The notes: generated by a model not told the origin, from the letters alone. 64,000 bases of DNA from Aplectana chamaeleonis (GCA_029168955.1 JAPDOI010001748.1:82151-146150), one strand, 5' to 3'; shown: positions 21,998 through 34,190, counted from the stretch's first letter. A program made the numbers and translations.

Positions 21998-23988
21998 GTT
22001 GAACAAAACTTTGTTGTTAGGGGCCACAGGTACCATAAGCAATTTTCGAAGGAATCACCAACAGGTTCCACGGTACGGAACAAATGATTTTCTCAAATAA
22101 AATTTGCATACAGGCAAATTTTCAGATATTCAATTTCTGAATTCTTTATTATAGAGGTGGTTTTAGTTATAAATTACTCCTGTTGTTATATTCGAGTGAT
22201 TCCAATCATTCTAAATGTATTTGGAAATTCAAATGGGTATTCCAGTAGTGCTAATTTTCAGCAGGGAGCAGATTCAGAAACCATTTTATTACTCCAGAAT
22301 TAAATACCAATACTCGTATTACGCGATTAGTAAAAATTCTATTTCAAATGTCCAGGGTTTCTTGATGACCGAATGTTGAACGGGTATTTTCACCTTGCAA
22401 ATTGGCCGAATGAAGTTTTAAATGAGAGTGCATTTTCTCATTTTCGGAAAACTAAAAGGAAAACGTTTTCAAATGAGCCAAATATTCTCCCACCTGATTC
22501 CAAATTCTTTTTCCGCCTAATAGGGAGCGAGTGCATATTCCCTTCTTGAAATTATCGAAGCCCAAAAACCAATTTTATAAAACTTTAATATCCGAAAAAC
22601 TTGGTGTATTTGACTGTTTTAAATGTTCGAGTGAATATGACATTGAAAAAAATTGTTGTGTAAATAAAAAAAAACCTTCTGAATTCTTAAATGCACCCGG
22701 AATAAGAAATCGAAACAATGATAAAATTCTTGAAAAAGCTGAATATTCGAAAAAACCTTTGACCTAAATTCTAGAATAGATTCAACTTTTCAATGAATCG
22801 AATGATCGCAGAACGAATAACTCACAAACTTCAAATACAGGGTATTTTTAATAATAATCCATTATTTTATTTGCGATAATAGAAATACATACTTGGACAA
22901 TTTCATTTAGGACTCAGGTTCAATATGACCTCACGAGACTAACCACCAATACAAAAGAAGATTACGAGAGTAAAGGACAGGATGGAGCTATAACTATAAA
23001 AATTTTCGACTGAAAATAACCACATAGTCGCAGAGAAAACATGGTCTTACAAAATACTAAATAAGACTTAGACTGGTTCTCTTCAAATGACCATGGTCAG
23101 AATTTCACAAGCTCTGAAGTTTCCCAAGGTGGGTGGTAATTCGAGTGGTTTGGCGATGCGGATATGGTCCACGGATTTTTATGATATTGCCCAGAACAGG
23201 TTAGTAGGAACGCCGGCGAGGTGCTAGAACAAATCTCATTCGAATTCAAATGTCGACATCAGTTTGGTCAGCACAAAAACGAGACAACCTTGGTCTGTCA
23301 TGGGGAGTCGGATTACATAACCCAGCAAGAGTCATTAAACTATGAAACTGGTAAGGCTCCCAAAACCATAGGGATAAAATGAACTGTCAATGAAACTGTC
23401 GAAAGTCTCCCCGTAACAGCGGTCAAGGACCGATGCAATGGTTCACTGGAGCGGAAGGACGAGAAAAGTGAAGAACTATAGAATAATAATTTGAGTGGAA
23501 ACCTCGAAGTCGCATTGAAAATTGAGTTTTGTGTTTTTCAATCAAAGAGATAGCGAGAAAAGTGTGACCAGACGGGTTCGGAGCAGCTGATCGAGTGTCC
23601 GCCTTCGTGAACGCTCGCCACGCCTCCGTGACGACGACTTTCTCGCTCCCCCATCATCACCGTTCACGGTCTTTTTCTGACCTCAATACCATCCGACAGC
23701 GTTAGCATACGGCTACACTTGACGGCGATTCGGAGGCGATTCCAGTGAAGTGAATGCGAGCGTCAAAGAATTGAGGTGATTACGCTGGCCAGACAGTGAT
23801 GGGATCCTTCCAGAAAAAGTTGTCGTATAGTCAGAATAAGGACTGGCTTGGAACGGAACTTCGCTCCAGTCAGGCTGGAGAATTTGATACTTTTGGACTC
23901 ATTTGTACCTTCCTCTGGTCAGTAGAGTTTGGCCCATGGAGAGATTTCAGAAACTATGTCGCTCAATGAAGCCTAGAGTGGTACTGAT
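21998..23988. other. No gene seen over about 2 kb
   Basis: No recognised gene, RNA or repeat. The AT-rich first half includes a 78-codon frame at 22531-22767 with no family signature and asparagine/lysine-rich composition. Confidence 0.35.
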
Positions 23989-24151
23989 CAGGGATGTGCG
24001 TAATAGAAATTTTGAAATTCGTTAATCGTAAGTCGTTCAACCGACCAAAACCCTCGTTAGTCGTTAAAAATCTAGGCTTTGGAAATAAGCACAGCTGAGG
24101 CGGGAAAAGGCCCCTATGGATAGAAAAAGAAGGAAGCCACGAGGAGATGTA

Positions 24152-24681
24152 CTCTGAGAAAATTCGCCGCGTCAGTGCCGGGAAAGTACCGCGACCCTCC
24201 ACTGTGCCGCGATAGTTCCGCGATAGTACCGCAGTGGCTCCTTGATCCGACGATTTTGTTATCCCGCCTTGAAACTCGACATCGCCGCGATAGTACCGCA
24301 GTGGCTCCTTGATCAGACGATTTTGTTATCCCGCCTTGAACCTCGACATCGCCGCGATAGTACCGCAGCGGCTCCGCGAGGATGCAGCAGTGAACCCGCG
24401 TGGGGTACGATGTACTATCCTGTGTGGTGAAACGAAGTTGTCGCCGGTTCAATTACCCAGGCGGTAATCTATGTCCTCCCTACTAGACAGATGACGTAAT
24501 GACCGCAGAAAGCGTATTCGTGTTTTCAGGCCACCCCCCCACCACCTAGTTGTATATTAATTCTCGGAAATTGCCGCTGCGGAGCCCACTACGGCGGAGC
24601 CAAAGCGGCACTGCCGCAACACCGTCACGGCTCCGCGGTAGTTCTGCCATGGTAGTGCAGGTGCGGCAATTTTTCTCAGAC
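24152..24681 (+). mobile_element. TA MITE of the CTCTGAG/CCGCAGCGG family, copy 1
   Basis: Starts CTCTGAGAAAATTCGCCGC and ends GCGGCAATTTTTCTCAGAC, with TA on either side (24150-24151, 24682-24683). About 530 bases. Contains tandem CGCGATAGTACCGCAGYGGC units including a roughly 58-bp direct duplication at 24228-24345. Related copies are at 33942-35754 (split by a mariner) and 38284-38612 (truncated, inverse). Confidence 0.7.
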
Positions 24682-24819
24682 TATGTTCTCCAAAACATTC
24701 CGTTAAACAAACAGAACATAATTCGGTAGAGAACCTAGTTGAAGCTGCGAACAAACATATATAGCCTAGCTCCCTCATTTTAAGCCGGTCGAGGTAAGGC
24801 TCATGAAACCTATCATGTC

Positions 24820-24905
24820 AAAATCTCCTTAACACTGTTATATTTTGCCATGATCGACCGTTCCGCTGCCTACTCCGTCCGGGCTCATTCGAGCAAGCTA
24901 GGCTT
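24820..24905 (-). repeat. Repeat R3 (CGGAGTAAGCAGCGGAACGG)
   Basis: In reverse it reads GGACGGAGTAGGCAGCGGAA then CGGTCGATCATGGCAAAATA. The same block occurs at about 35795-35875 and 56955-57065. It lies inside both hAT-like elements of this window, in opposite orientations. Confidence 0.5.
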
Positions 24906-26329
24906 GCCGTATTCAAAAATATGAATGAAAACCCATTTCTCTATGTAGAGTGTGTTTTTATCGGTATCTGTTCTTTTTTTTCAGGTGAGAAAAGGAGCAA
25001 TATGGAAATTCGAAGAAATCTTGAACTTTTCAAATTTTTCGGGGATAAATTTGCCGTTCTGCGCTATATGATGTTAGATGAGATCTACAGGTCTACCTCA
25101 TGGTGACACCACGGTGATCTGCGGAAACTTTACACTCAATGTTCTTGTCCAAGCGTCGCGAGCCGAGCGCGTGCTTGGTTTGGAACTTGTTCCCATAATG
25201 GGGGAAAGTTCGGAAGAAATTAGCACCCAAGTGGAAATGTCACCCAATGAGGGGGTACCACCAAAATTTCATAGAAATTTCATATCTCGAATTCATGACT
25301 GAAAATCGGAGAACAGCGCCCTATACCATCCAATATTCGGATACAGTTCCCGTAAACGCGCAGCTATGGCCTCCAGGCACATACCGATATTATGGATTCC
25401 ATGACGAAATGCCTAGGAGATTCCGCCATAGAATCGATACAATCGGACGAAATAATTCCTTCATTAAAAGTAGTTGAATTAAAGGCGGCCATGACGTGAC
25501 AGTCTGCCGCGAAGTAGGGCGTGTGACACGCGAGAAAAAAATCGTTCCTCTCATATCTGCAATTACCAATACTAATCTTTGCTTATGTTCCGTTAAGTTC
25601 GAAAGACTGATTTAGAACCTACCTATTTCCGGATTTTAGAGAACTGGCCCCTGTATAAGGTTTAGGGTTACTTTCTAGAATACTAATTTGCTCAAAAAAA
25701 AGAAAGATATGGGAATGCTGAAAAAACATTTTGGAAGATAGATCTGCGTTAGGTTTTTGAAATTTCTTCGTTTAAGGGGCGAGAAGTTTCCGTTTTTCCC
25801 CTCTCGAACTGCTTAGTACACCAGTGCTAATATAAGATTATTGTGGTGCAAGCGCAAATAATATCTACCTCAGATCGGTAATGCTTAACGCGGCCCTCGT
25901 ATCACCTGTGATAGTGCTCTCTGTGAAAAATATCCGCTGGAGCCGGTCAGTGTCGGAACTGTTTCAGTGAGCCTACCATGAAATCGCGCGACCGACACGG
26001 AGCCGCACTAGTTCTTGGCCTTGCGCAACGTTCGCTTGGGATCATGATGAAGGGGCTTCAGAACTACCAAGCAATGGCAGTAGAAATTATAAATACTGAA
26101 GGGTTCATTTATTTTGTACCACCCACCTCTAAGAACCAGAAGAGAACTATGTATCAATCCTGATGTAATCCTTGGGTTGTAGCGCGTTTTTGTCTAATAG
26201 GCTCTCTAACGAATTTTGGGATTGCTTACGAATTTTTTTTGTCGTTAGTCGTAACACCAGAAAAGACCGTTAGTCGTTAAATTCGTTAGTCGTTACTCGT
26301 AATTACGCACATCCCTAATACTGATAATT

Positions 26330-26914
26330 TGGGTTCCTTTTTGTGTGTTGGCGCGAATACGGTCCATGTTTGTCGACCACCCCTGCCCCTTCATTTAACC
26401 TCTTCTACCCAAGTCTACCTAAGGCAGCGTCCATAAGTCGCGAGAGCGGGCGTGGCCGCTGTTGTGCGCCCCTCGACGCCCCTCAATGCCAGGGCAGCCC
26501 GTGCCCGCAAAATCAACACAGGCAAACACCCCCTACCTCGTGTTGATCCAATTGAAAACGTTTGATCGGGTGATCAATCGCTCGAGTCGGCTCAACGGCT
26601 GATGATTTCCCACTGTTTTCGACTCCCGTGGTGGGATAACGAAAACAAGGGCAGTAGTAGCTTTGCTACAGGTTTAATGCCACATGCTTTAGTGATGTAG
26701 CAGTAAGCTTGAAACTTGCTGTTTGCTCCGTGGTGCTGGCGTCAGCGCGCGAGAAAGAGCGCCTGAGAGCAGCTAGCCAATCGTAAGCTCACGATGATAA
26801 TCGATTCTGCGTTATCGTACGCTTTCGCCACGTATGGACGGACGGAGCCTAAAGTAGAGAAAAAGAGATTGCCTCCTACAGCTTTGTTGACACCTGCTGC
26901 AGTGTGGGATTGTG
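26330..26914. other. No gene seen
   Basis: GC-richer stretch with a proline/cysteine-rich short frame at 26343-26546. No family or repeat recognised. Confidence 0.35.
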
Positions 26915-28040
26915 GCATGGACCCTCACAAGGGAAGTATACAAAGCGTAGGTCGGATCTGCCAAAACGACTAGTGTCATTAGTATCTCTTGTGGCTCAAT
27001 AGTAAAACTTCGCAGTATCCCGCCCCGAGCTGCAGGTTCCAAGAAGTTACAAGCCTAAAAAGCTAATTTTTGTGCTTCTTGTACCTTGCAAAAAGCGCGT
27101 GAGTCTTTGGAAAATTCGGAAACGGACCTCATAAATGTGTTCAGCGCCCAAAACCACCCCCCTGAGCAAAGTTTGGGTGAAGGCACCTTTTCCATACATT
27201 GTCCAGACTGACAGCGCTTCGGACTTCTACGGATTTTCAGTTGGGCGTTTATTTCTACCAATTGAGGGCTCTGGAAGCGTTTTAGAAAAATTGTCCAGAT
27301 TTGACTTAAAATTCTCTCAGGGAGATTTTTCGGGGCGCTGATCACGAATCTGTGGTTAATTAGTCGATTTTCCAATGTTTTCGGCTAATTTCGTTTGAAG
27401 CTTCCCAACCGGGGAAAATTTCGAGGGAAAAACGCCACTTTCGAGATTTCCGGTTTCCTACGATAGATATGTCTCAAAATCATTTTCTGAGGCTTATTTG
27501 GAGTGCTAAACACGAATCTGGAGTCCGTTTATCGATCTTCTGCAGATTACGGTAGATTACGGTGGGTATACGGTAGTTTGGTAAAAATCTCAGATTTTAC
27601 TCAAAATCTGTATACGGGGGTTATTCGGGGTGGAGAATACGAATTTAACGTCCGTTTGTCGATTTTCAAAATACTAAGGTGGGTTTCCACACCTAAATGA
27701 CATGTTACCTACCGTGACCTACAGTAAACCTCAAAATTTCGACAAATGGACTCCAGATTCATATTTGCCACCCTAGATTACCACTACATACAACTTTTGA
27801 GCTAAATCCGAGAAAAATTCTTGAAACTCCAAAAAAAAATGCCTGATGAGTACCCTTCTTGCCTTTTCGCCAGGCTTAAAAAATGCTCATAACTTTTTTG
27901 AGCCTGCGGCTCGCGGCGGGATACTGCGCATTTTTAGTATTGAGCCAGAAGAGATACTAACCATACTAGTCGTTTTCGCCTACGCTTTTTATTCGCCTTC
28001 GACCTACGCTTTTTATACTTCCCTTGTCAGAGCTCAAAAT
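26915..28040. mobile_element. Composite with about 140-bp inverted arms around R1 copy 2
   Basis: The arm 27877-28040 (GCCTGCGGCTCGCGGCGGGA, TACTGCGCATTTTTAG, ATTGAGCCAGAAGAGATACT) is mirrored at 26915-27062. Between them lies the R1 repeat, colinear with 1175-1940. Both arms keep an open frame that reads EPAARGGILR, then IEP, EIL, LVV, YTSLVR, so they may derive from coding sequence. The copy at 1175 lacks the arms. Confidence 0.6.
27152..27895 (+). repeat. Interspersed repeat R1, copy 2
   Basis: Colinear with 1175-1940 in the same orientation, with moderate divergence. It forms the central part of the inverted-arm composite. Confidence 0.55.
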
Positions 28041-28232
28041 AAATTCCGAGAAAGTTAGCACTGTTTACTTTTTTCCATGAATTCCATTCTAAAGTATTCT
28101 GCTAGGGATAAAAAATTGTTTTCCGTGAAGGATGTTTTTCTCACGGAAGCTCTGATGGGCTTTTGTGGCGAGTTTTGCTTGGCTCTAGTTATTTGAACTC
28201 ACTTTGAACTAGTTACTTTTGAAAGGAAATGA

Positions 28233-28660
28233 TGCGGGTGCGGTCACACACTAAAACTACGGTGGAAGACGCCTAATTTCATTATCGATCGACAGCACAG
28301 CTGATTTTCTGTGTAAGTTACTAATTCTCTTGTTTGTTTCGGCATTAGTTTTGTTTCTGTTTAAATATTGCGAATAGGGGCTATTCTTAGTGGGCGAGGG
28401 AAATTAGCCGTTTGTTCGAGCCCTGAAGTGTATTTTTTTCAAAATTCTGTTCTGAAATTTAAAAAACCGAGAATTCCTTGCGCACACCAAGAAAAGCCCG
28501 TATTCGTAATACTATAAGAAACAGAAACAAAAGTAATGCCGAAGCAACGAAGAAAAAAAAAGAAAAACGGTAACTTGCTTAGAAAATCAGCTGTGCCATC
28601 GATCGATAATGAAATTAGGCGTCTTCCACCGTAGTTTTAGTGTGTGACCGCAACCGCACG
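28233..28660. mobile_element. Foldback element with about 130-bp arms
   Basis: GCGGTCACACACTAAAACTA, CGGTGGAAGACGCC and TAATTTCATTATCGATCGA on the left are mirrored on the right through TCGATCGATAATGAAATTA to TAGTTTTAGTGTGTGACCGC. Pairing continues inward to CGGCATTAGTTTTGTTTCTG. The target-site duplication is not clear. Non-coding. Confidence 0.7.
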
Positions 28661-29792
28661 ATGTCTTTTCAACAATGCGGTAAACTGTACGTATAGTTGA
28701 TGCAGAGGACTACACCCACAACAAAAAAGAAAAGGTTTTCTGAAACATCAAGGGTGTTTCTTTTTATTTCTTGCAGAGAAGAAGGACGTTAAGTCCCCTA
28801 AACTATCGTATTTCTTTATAAAACCGCTGTGAAACGGGAACTTCCAGATATTTTTTTTTGTGTCAGCAGGAAGTCCTTTCGCTCCTAATGCAATGGCGTT
28901 AGGGCTCGTTTGCGCAGGAGCTTTAATTCTGTCTACAGTGTTTATCGGAAAGAATTTTATGTCCGTAGTTGCAGACATGTGCTGCTGCAGTATGCAGCTC
29001 GAAGAAAATCGTGCTAAGAAAAAGATTATTGACATCGCACTGTTTCTCTTGCAACGCTTATGCGTATGTCCGCAACTGCGGATGTGAGCTTTACTTCGAT
29101 TCAGACAATACACATCAATGCCTGGTCATTTTCGTACATGATATAATGCTTTACTTGTGCATAATGGCGAACTTTATCAGATCTTTTTGTTTCATTTACG
29201 GACAAGCCCATCCGTAATTTCCAAAAAAAATTGAAAAACTTATACAGAAGAAAACTAGAAGTGCGGTGAAAAGCTGCGTTTCTCTTCCGGGTATTTTTTG
29301 AGCAAGGATGAATTCTCGCCCACATCCATCTTCAATCCTATTAGGTCGAGGAATTGATTCTGTCCAATCCAATGCGTCTGAGGTGGGCAGTGTTTTTTCA
29401 ATGATGTCTCCGTTACGATTTGACAATTATTTCTTTTTCAAGAGTTCCATAGAGCTGGTTTCGCTTCGTAATTCTCCCCACGAATGAAACGAACTTTTCA
29501 ATGGGGACTTCCAATAATACTGTTTGAGCGACCTATTTTTGGTGTACTTTGTTCCTATGAAAACTCGCCCGTTAAAAAGAGAATCGGGAAATTTCACTGG
29601 GTGGAATGCGACTGCAGGTTCAAGTGTATAGCATAGTTACACCAGGGCAAACAACCGGCATATCGACACAACGCTAGACTGCACGTTTCAACACGTTCGA
29701 ATCAGTTAAGGGCGTTATGTCAAAATCCTTCCTAAAGAAGCTCGAACACGTAAACAGCCGGTCAGCAAAGGAAATGACTTCCATAAGTAGCA
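28661..29792. other. No recognised gene; two overlapping unassigned frames
   Basis: Frames at 28748-29113 (minus, 121 codons) and 28860-29087 (plus, 75 codons) overlap; neither matches a family I know. A minus-strand frame at 29196-29426 ends in a hydrophobic run (LFTALLVFFCISFSIFFGNY) with a polar acidic stretch before it. It begins directly after a stop with no clear splice acceptor. None is called as a gene. Confidence 0.3.
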
Positions 29793-31304
29793 GTGAATAA
29801 GGAGGAAAAAATTGAATATCGTGCAGTAATAAAATTCTTATTTTTGGAAGGTGTAGCATCAAAAGAAATTCACGAACGAATGTTAAAGGTGTGTAATGAT
29901 TGTTTACCTACAATATCAACAGTAGAAATATGTGTTGCTGAATTTATAAACGCGGTCGTAGAAGCCTTGAAAACGATACACGTGAAGGACGTCGAAAAAG
30001 CGCATCAACACCAGAAATCATAGCCAAAATACAGGATATGGTTTTGGAAGATCGTTGATTGATTGAGAGAGATTTAGTAGAGACCCTGCACATCTCATTA
30101 GGCAGTGTGAGCCATATTTTAAGTGAAATTTCGGGTTTTAGAAAGCTGTGCGCACAATAGAGTATTACACCGAATAATATCGATTTTCCAATTAACTCTT
30201 ATATTTTCTCAGGGACCAGATGGTTTTAACTGCGCTTAGTATCAAACATTACGTGAAGGGCGAGGTTTCCATAATTGATGTAAAAGTAAATTTATGTCCA
30301 ATCACAGAATAGCTATAACCATTTATTCGATTATTCGAATATTCGAATAAAAACTCAATTAATTGGCTGTGGCATGTTAATGAATAGACGAAACCCCACT
30401 TTTTCATCAAATATGAGAACCTTTCACTTACTCTACTGTGTGATAACAAGTGCTGTTGAAACCATTCCGATCATGAAGGGAAAACTAGATTTATTCGGAA
30501 AAATCGATATTATTCGTTTGATATACTCTAGTGCACAATGGGTGCCGCATTCGCTAACAATGGAACAAAAACACATTCGAATGCGACTTTCTCAGCAACA
30601 TTTGGAGCATTTTGATAAGGATAAAATGGATTTCGTGCGTCGATTCATCACTACAGATGGGACCTGGGTCTACCACCATGATCCCGAATCAAAACAAGAG
30701 GCTAAAGAGTGGTGTGAGCCTGGTTGTTCGGCTTCGAAACGAGTTCGTGTCCGGAAATCGGCCAAGAAGATTATTATGGCATCCGTATTTTGGGATGCGA
30801 AAGGAATTACGCTTGTGGGTTACTTGTAAACTGGTGAAACAATTAATTCTGGAAATTATTGCAACCTTTTGGACCAGTTGAAGGAAAACATTCGTGAAAG
30901 AAGACCCGGTTTGAAGAAGAAAATAATCCTTTCTCATCAGGACAATGCACCGTGTCACAAGAGCATTTCGACAATGGCTAAAATCCATGAATTAAAATTC
31001 AAATTGTTGGAGCATCCACCGTATTCACCAGATTTGGCCCCCAGCGACTTCCACTTGTTTCCAGAACTCAAAAAATTTATGCGTGGCAAGCGTTTATCGT
31101 CAAATAAAGAGGTCATAACGGCTGTTGAAGCGTATTTTTCAGACCTTCCGGATTCTCACTTCAGAGATGAGATCCACAGATTGAAGGATCGTTGGAGCAA
31201 GTGTATTAACGTTCAGGGAGATTATTATATTGAATAATAAAGTGTATTTTGAATCATAAAATTGTGTTTCATTATCGAACGACAAAACTTATTGAACAAC
31301 CTGG
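29793..31304 (+). pseudogene. Mariner-family transposase, broken (mariner 1)
   Basis: This was a DD34D mariner transposase, which cuts and joins transposon ends at TA. The N-terminal helix-turn-helix part is seen from 29793 (EYRAVIKFLFLEG, KEIHERML, STVEICVAEF). The frame shifts near 29950-30000, stops after MVLEDR near 30057, and is then interrupted by a 373-base insertion at 30158-30530. The catalytic half resumes with QWVPHSLTMEQKHIRMRLSQ. The first aspartate lies in RRFITTDGTW, the second in SHQDNAPCH and the third in DLAPSDFHLF, with 34 residues between the last two. A further in-frame stop lies at 30827-30829. The 3' inverted repeat survives as a sequence ending GAACAACCTGG at 31304, followed by TA; no 5' inverted repeat was found. 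The copy cannot make transposase. Confidence 0.9.
30158..30530. mobile_element. hAT-like MITE inserted in mariner 1 (373 bp)
   Basis: The ends TAGAGTAT and GTATATCA-type sequence form imperfect inverted repeats of about 30 bases that share ACGAATAATATCGATTTT. The flanks are GCGCACAA and GTGCACAA, 7 of 8 identical, and the right flank rejoins the transposase codons (CAA TGG GTG). An 8-base duplication and a TAGAG terminus fit hAT. Non-coding. Confidence 0.75.
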
Positions 31305-31526
31305 TATTACTACCCTAATGCATGATCTGACATGAGCATTTTGACCTTAATATGATGTTAAGAGTTAAAAATAGTCGGCTTGGGGGGAGCAAAAGTATTT
31401 GAAAAAGCGGATATCAATAGATTTTTGCCTGTTACTGTCATCGAAAATGAATAAGAATTCCCCGTTTCAGTGCTGGTTTATTAACACCATGTATTAACTG
31501 TCGTGTTGTATCTCTGATCTTCGCTT

Positions 31527-31580
31527 GGGAGTTGCCTCGATGAAAAGTAAAAGTTCCCTCGTGACATCGAGGCAACTCCC
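31527..31580. repeat. Perfect 16-bp inverted repeat
   Basis: GGGAGTTGCCTCGATG (31527-31542) and its exact complement (31565-31580) are separated by 22 bases. The left arm with its flank (TTCGCTTGGGAGTTGCCTCG) recurs inverted near 36648-36671. The following 31580-31850 has several CGCCTCAC and TTCTTCTCACA words, also found near 36535. Confidence 0.6.
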
Positions 31581-31987
31581 GCCGAATCGACTTCGTCGTA
31601 GCCTCATTACGGTGAAATTTTAGCCCCAGCTGGGAAAACTGTGAAGCGACTCTAGTGACAGCCCGATGAGATGCCGTCTCGCCTCACTCTCGCCTCACAT
31701 TCTTCTCACACTACGAACTCTATGGTAAAATTGTCGCCTCACTTTCTTCTCACATTGCGAATTTTGTCTTGAAATCGTAGATTTTTCGTTTATCATATGC
31801 GCACTTCGCCTCGCATTCCTCTCACAGTGAAAAAATCATTGTAGATCATTGTTTATTAATCAAAACCATTACTACAATTAGTACAACAGCGAGGAAGTCG
31901 CTACGAGAGCAACAAGGGATATCAAAACAGCCTAAAAAACTATAACAATGGTTTATCTTAAATAAAGTGATAAGAGAATAGTAGATT

Positions 31988-32693
31988 CTCCGCCAACGCG
32001 TAGCTAGATGCCTCTCGCGGAAATCGGAGATGCCCAGGGTTTCGAAGGCATCTAGTCTAATTTTTACACGAGAATTTACGTAAATTACGGAAAGTTTAGC
32101 CTCAGTTGTTGAAATTTTAGCTACAGCGCCCGCATATTCTACGTAAATTCTCGCTACAGCACTCGCATATTGTACGCTTATTCTCGTTACAGCACACGGT
32201 CGATCGACCCAACCCCAGTCTTGATCTGTACTAGAAAGGCGATCCCCGCTGAGATCGAGCGCATCGCCGGTTCTCCCCCACTGTCTGCAGCATCCCAGCG
32301 GCCAAAATTATCCCTGGCAAAGTCTTTCAGATAGCGACACGGGGTCACCCTCTACGACCACCCACAGAGTGTCAAGTTGTCCATGGGTTGACTGGGCCAA
32401 CACTGTTCGAACGGCATCCCTGTGTTCCACGTAGCCAGCGCGGGTTTGAGATTGCATTTCAACACAGGCGGTCGTTCAATCCGTAGATTCTCGCTACGAA
32501 ATTGTAGCGAAATTGCTCGAATTTAGCCTTCGTTTTTACGTAGAATACGCGCAGAATTTGCACCCTTATAGCCTCAACACAAGAATATGCGGGTTTAAGC
32601 TATCGTAGCTAAAACCCGTAAATTCTCGCTACATAGAATGGGGCGGCGTTTCAGGCCGCGCCCTCGGAGGCATCTAGCTACGCGTTGGCAGAG
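31988..32693. mobile_element. TIR element with internal CGCTACA repeats (706 bp)
   Basis: CTCCGCCAACGCGTAGCTAG plus ATGCCTC at the left is mirrored by GAGGCATCTAGCTACGCGTT plus GGCAGAG at the right (about 27 bases, one mismatch). A GTARATTCTCGCTACA-like word occurs at about 32140, 32501 and 32617, with variants near 32170 and 32540. No protein frame. The target duplication is unresolved. Confidence 0.7.
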
Positions 32694-33941
32694 TTCTTAC
32701 ACTCTGGTTCCGAGTCAAATTTACCCTGTTTCCTCGCGCGCTTGTGCGGAGCGAGGGTAGAGACAACGAGAATGTGTGGGGAAACGGAGACGCAGCCTAG
32801 GCGCGCAGACGCACGCGATGAAATGAAATAAATTTCACTCGGAAACAGAGGATACAATCCCTTTGGAGGAAAAATGACCACATTGAAGATCGGAACAGGG
32901 AAAGAAGTCATACAGCTATGGGCTGCAGGATTATGGCGGATAACAGCTAATTCGCTAAAAATAAAAGAGATAACAACTCCTTGAATAACCATAATATTAA
33001 CAGACAAAGAACTAGATGCAAAGACATTCACACCTTCAGTATTCTGACCCGAGTATGGTTCGTCAGTATTGATGTCAGTATTTTGAGGATTTCAAAGCCA
33101 AAAAACCGGTGTAGTGAAAACCGTCTGAGAGTACGCAACTATAATAAGGAAAACTTACAACTAGAACCGAATATCCTATGTAATTGCAACCTGGTACAAA
33201 AAAATCATTTTTTATAAATTCCGCACATCCCATCTTTTTTTTTCGAAATTTGCGCATGTGGGTGGCAATCGGACTACGGTGTACACCGGTAGAACTTTAT
33301 GATGCTGAGATATAACCAAAACAAAGAAATTGGAATGCAACAACACAAAAACAACATATGCGCATCAAATTTAACAAAAAAAAACGAGGCTGCTAACTTA
33401 TTCACTAGGCGAACCTCTCGGCTCTTCCATGCTTCCCTTTGAAGGCATCGCTCGCGCTGGAAACCAGTTTCCATTTTCGAGGCTCAATCTCATCAATGAC
33501 CACACCGGTAAACTTTGGAGCGTCAAAAACGTAGGGTTATGAGGTTGGAAGGAGTCGAAGAAGAGAATCCGTCACCGATTCTCACCAGTCATCTGCCACT
33601 TTTTCATAGCATTTTGATGCGGCCGTCAAACAACATGGAAAACAGATACGGCACCAACTCCACATGCAGAAAAACCTTTGAAAATTACAGTGAAGAGGTC
33701 TACAGATGCAAAAAAAAACTTCAAAAACGATCTTGGCGTGAGATATAAAATCGATTTTACAGTGTGTTCATACTGACTTTCCCTTACAGATAAAGGTTGC
33801 TCATGGGCCCTTTCAAAATTTTTCTCCACTATAGAGGGCAAGAACGTTCTCGAACGCTAGGTTACGCTGTTTTGTTATTCCTCGGACTGAGTTGTCGTGA
33901 GCGTGAGCGAACAACTCGCCTGCTCGAATAAGTTATGCCTG
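32694..33941. other. No gene seen; one short GC repeat
   Basis: A diverged CAGCGAGAG-family copy lies at about 32740-32845 (GGAGCGAGGGTAGAGACAAC, GAATGTGTGGGG, ACGCACGCGATG). Otherwise no gene is recognised in about 1.2 kb. Confidence 0.4.
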
Positions 33942-34168
33942 CTCTGAGAGCATTTGCCGCGTCAGTGCCCGCGATAGTTCCGCGATAGTCCCCAGCAGCT
34001 CCGTGATAAGGGACTTCTTTTGCCGTGTCTCGAGTTTCGACATAGCCGCGACAGTACCGCAGCTTCTCCGCGTTAGAACCGCGCCGGCTCCGCGAGAGGC
34101 GAGATTGCAGCAGCGAACCCGCGTGGAGTACGATATACTGTCCTATGTGGTAATACGAAATTGTCGCC

Positions 34169-34190
34169 AGTTCAATGACCCAAGTTTGAG
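34169..34190 (+). other. SL1-like 22-mer inside the MITE
   Basis: The 22 bases match the conserved nematode SL1 spliced-leader sequence at 19 positions, including the last 13 in a row (ACCCAAGTTTGAG), and are followed by GT as in SL RNA genes. The surroundings can pair: ACCCA with TGGGT and AGGTA with TACCT, so the GT would sit in a stem-loop. No Sm site (AATTTTTGG type) or SL-gene promoter is seen downstream or upstream. It is probably chance or a relic, not an SL RNA gene. Confidence 0.35.

Larger units (their letters stand above)
23989..26317. mobile_element. hAT-like non-autonomous element (2.33 kb)
   Basis: The ends CAGGGATGTGCGTAAT and the complement of TAGGGATGTGCGTAAT are bounded by an 8-base near-identical repeat, GTACTGAT (23981-23988) and ATACTGAT (26318-26325). 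An 8-base duplication and a YAGGG terminus are the hAT signature. Subterminal GTTAGTCGTTAAA words occur at both ends. No hAT transposase frame is found. The element hosts a TA MITE (24152-24681) and a repeat shared with other loci (24820-24905). Confidence 0.75.

Noticed and set aside
29630..29700. 5' inverted repeat of mariner 1
   Set aside because: A TACACCAGGG word lies near the expected place but the following bases do not match the 3' repeat.
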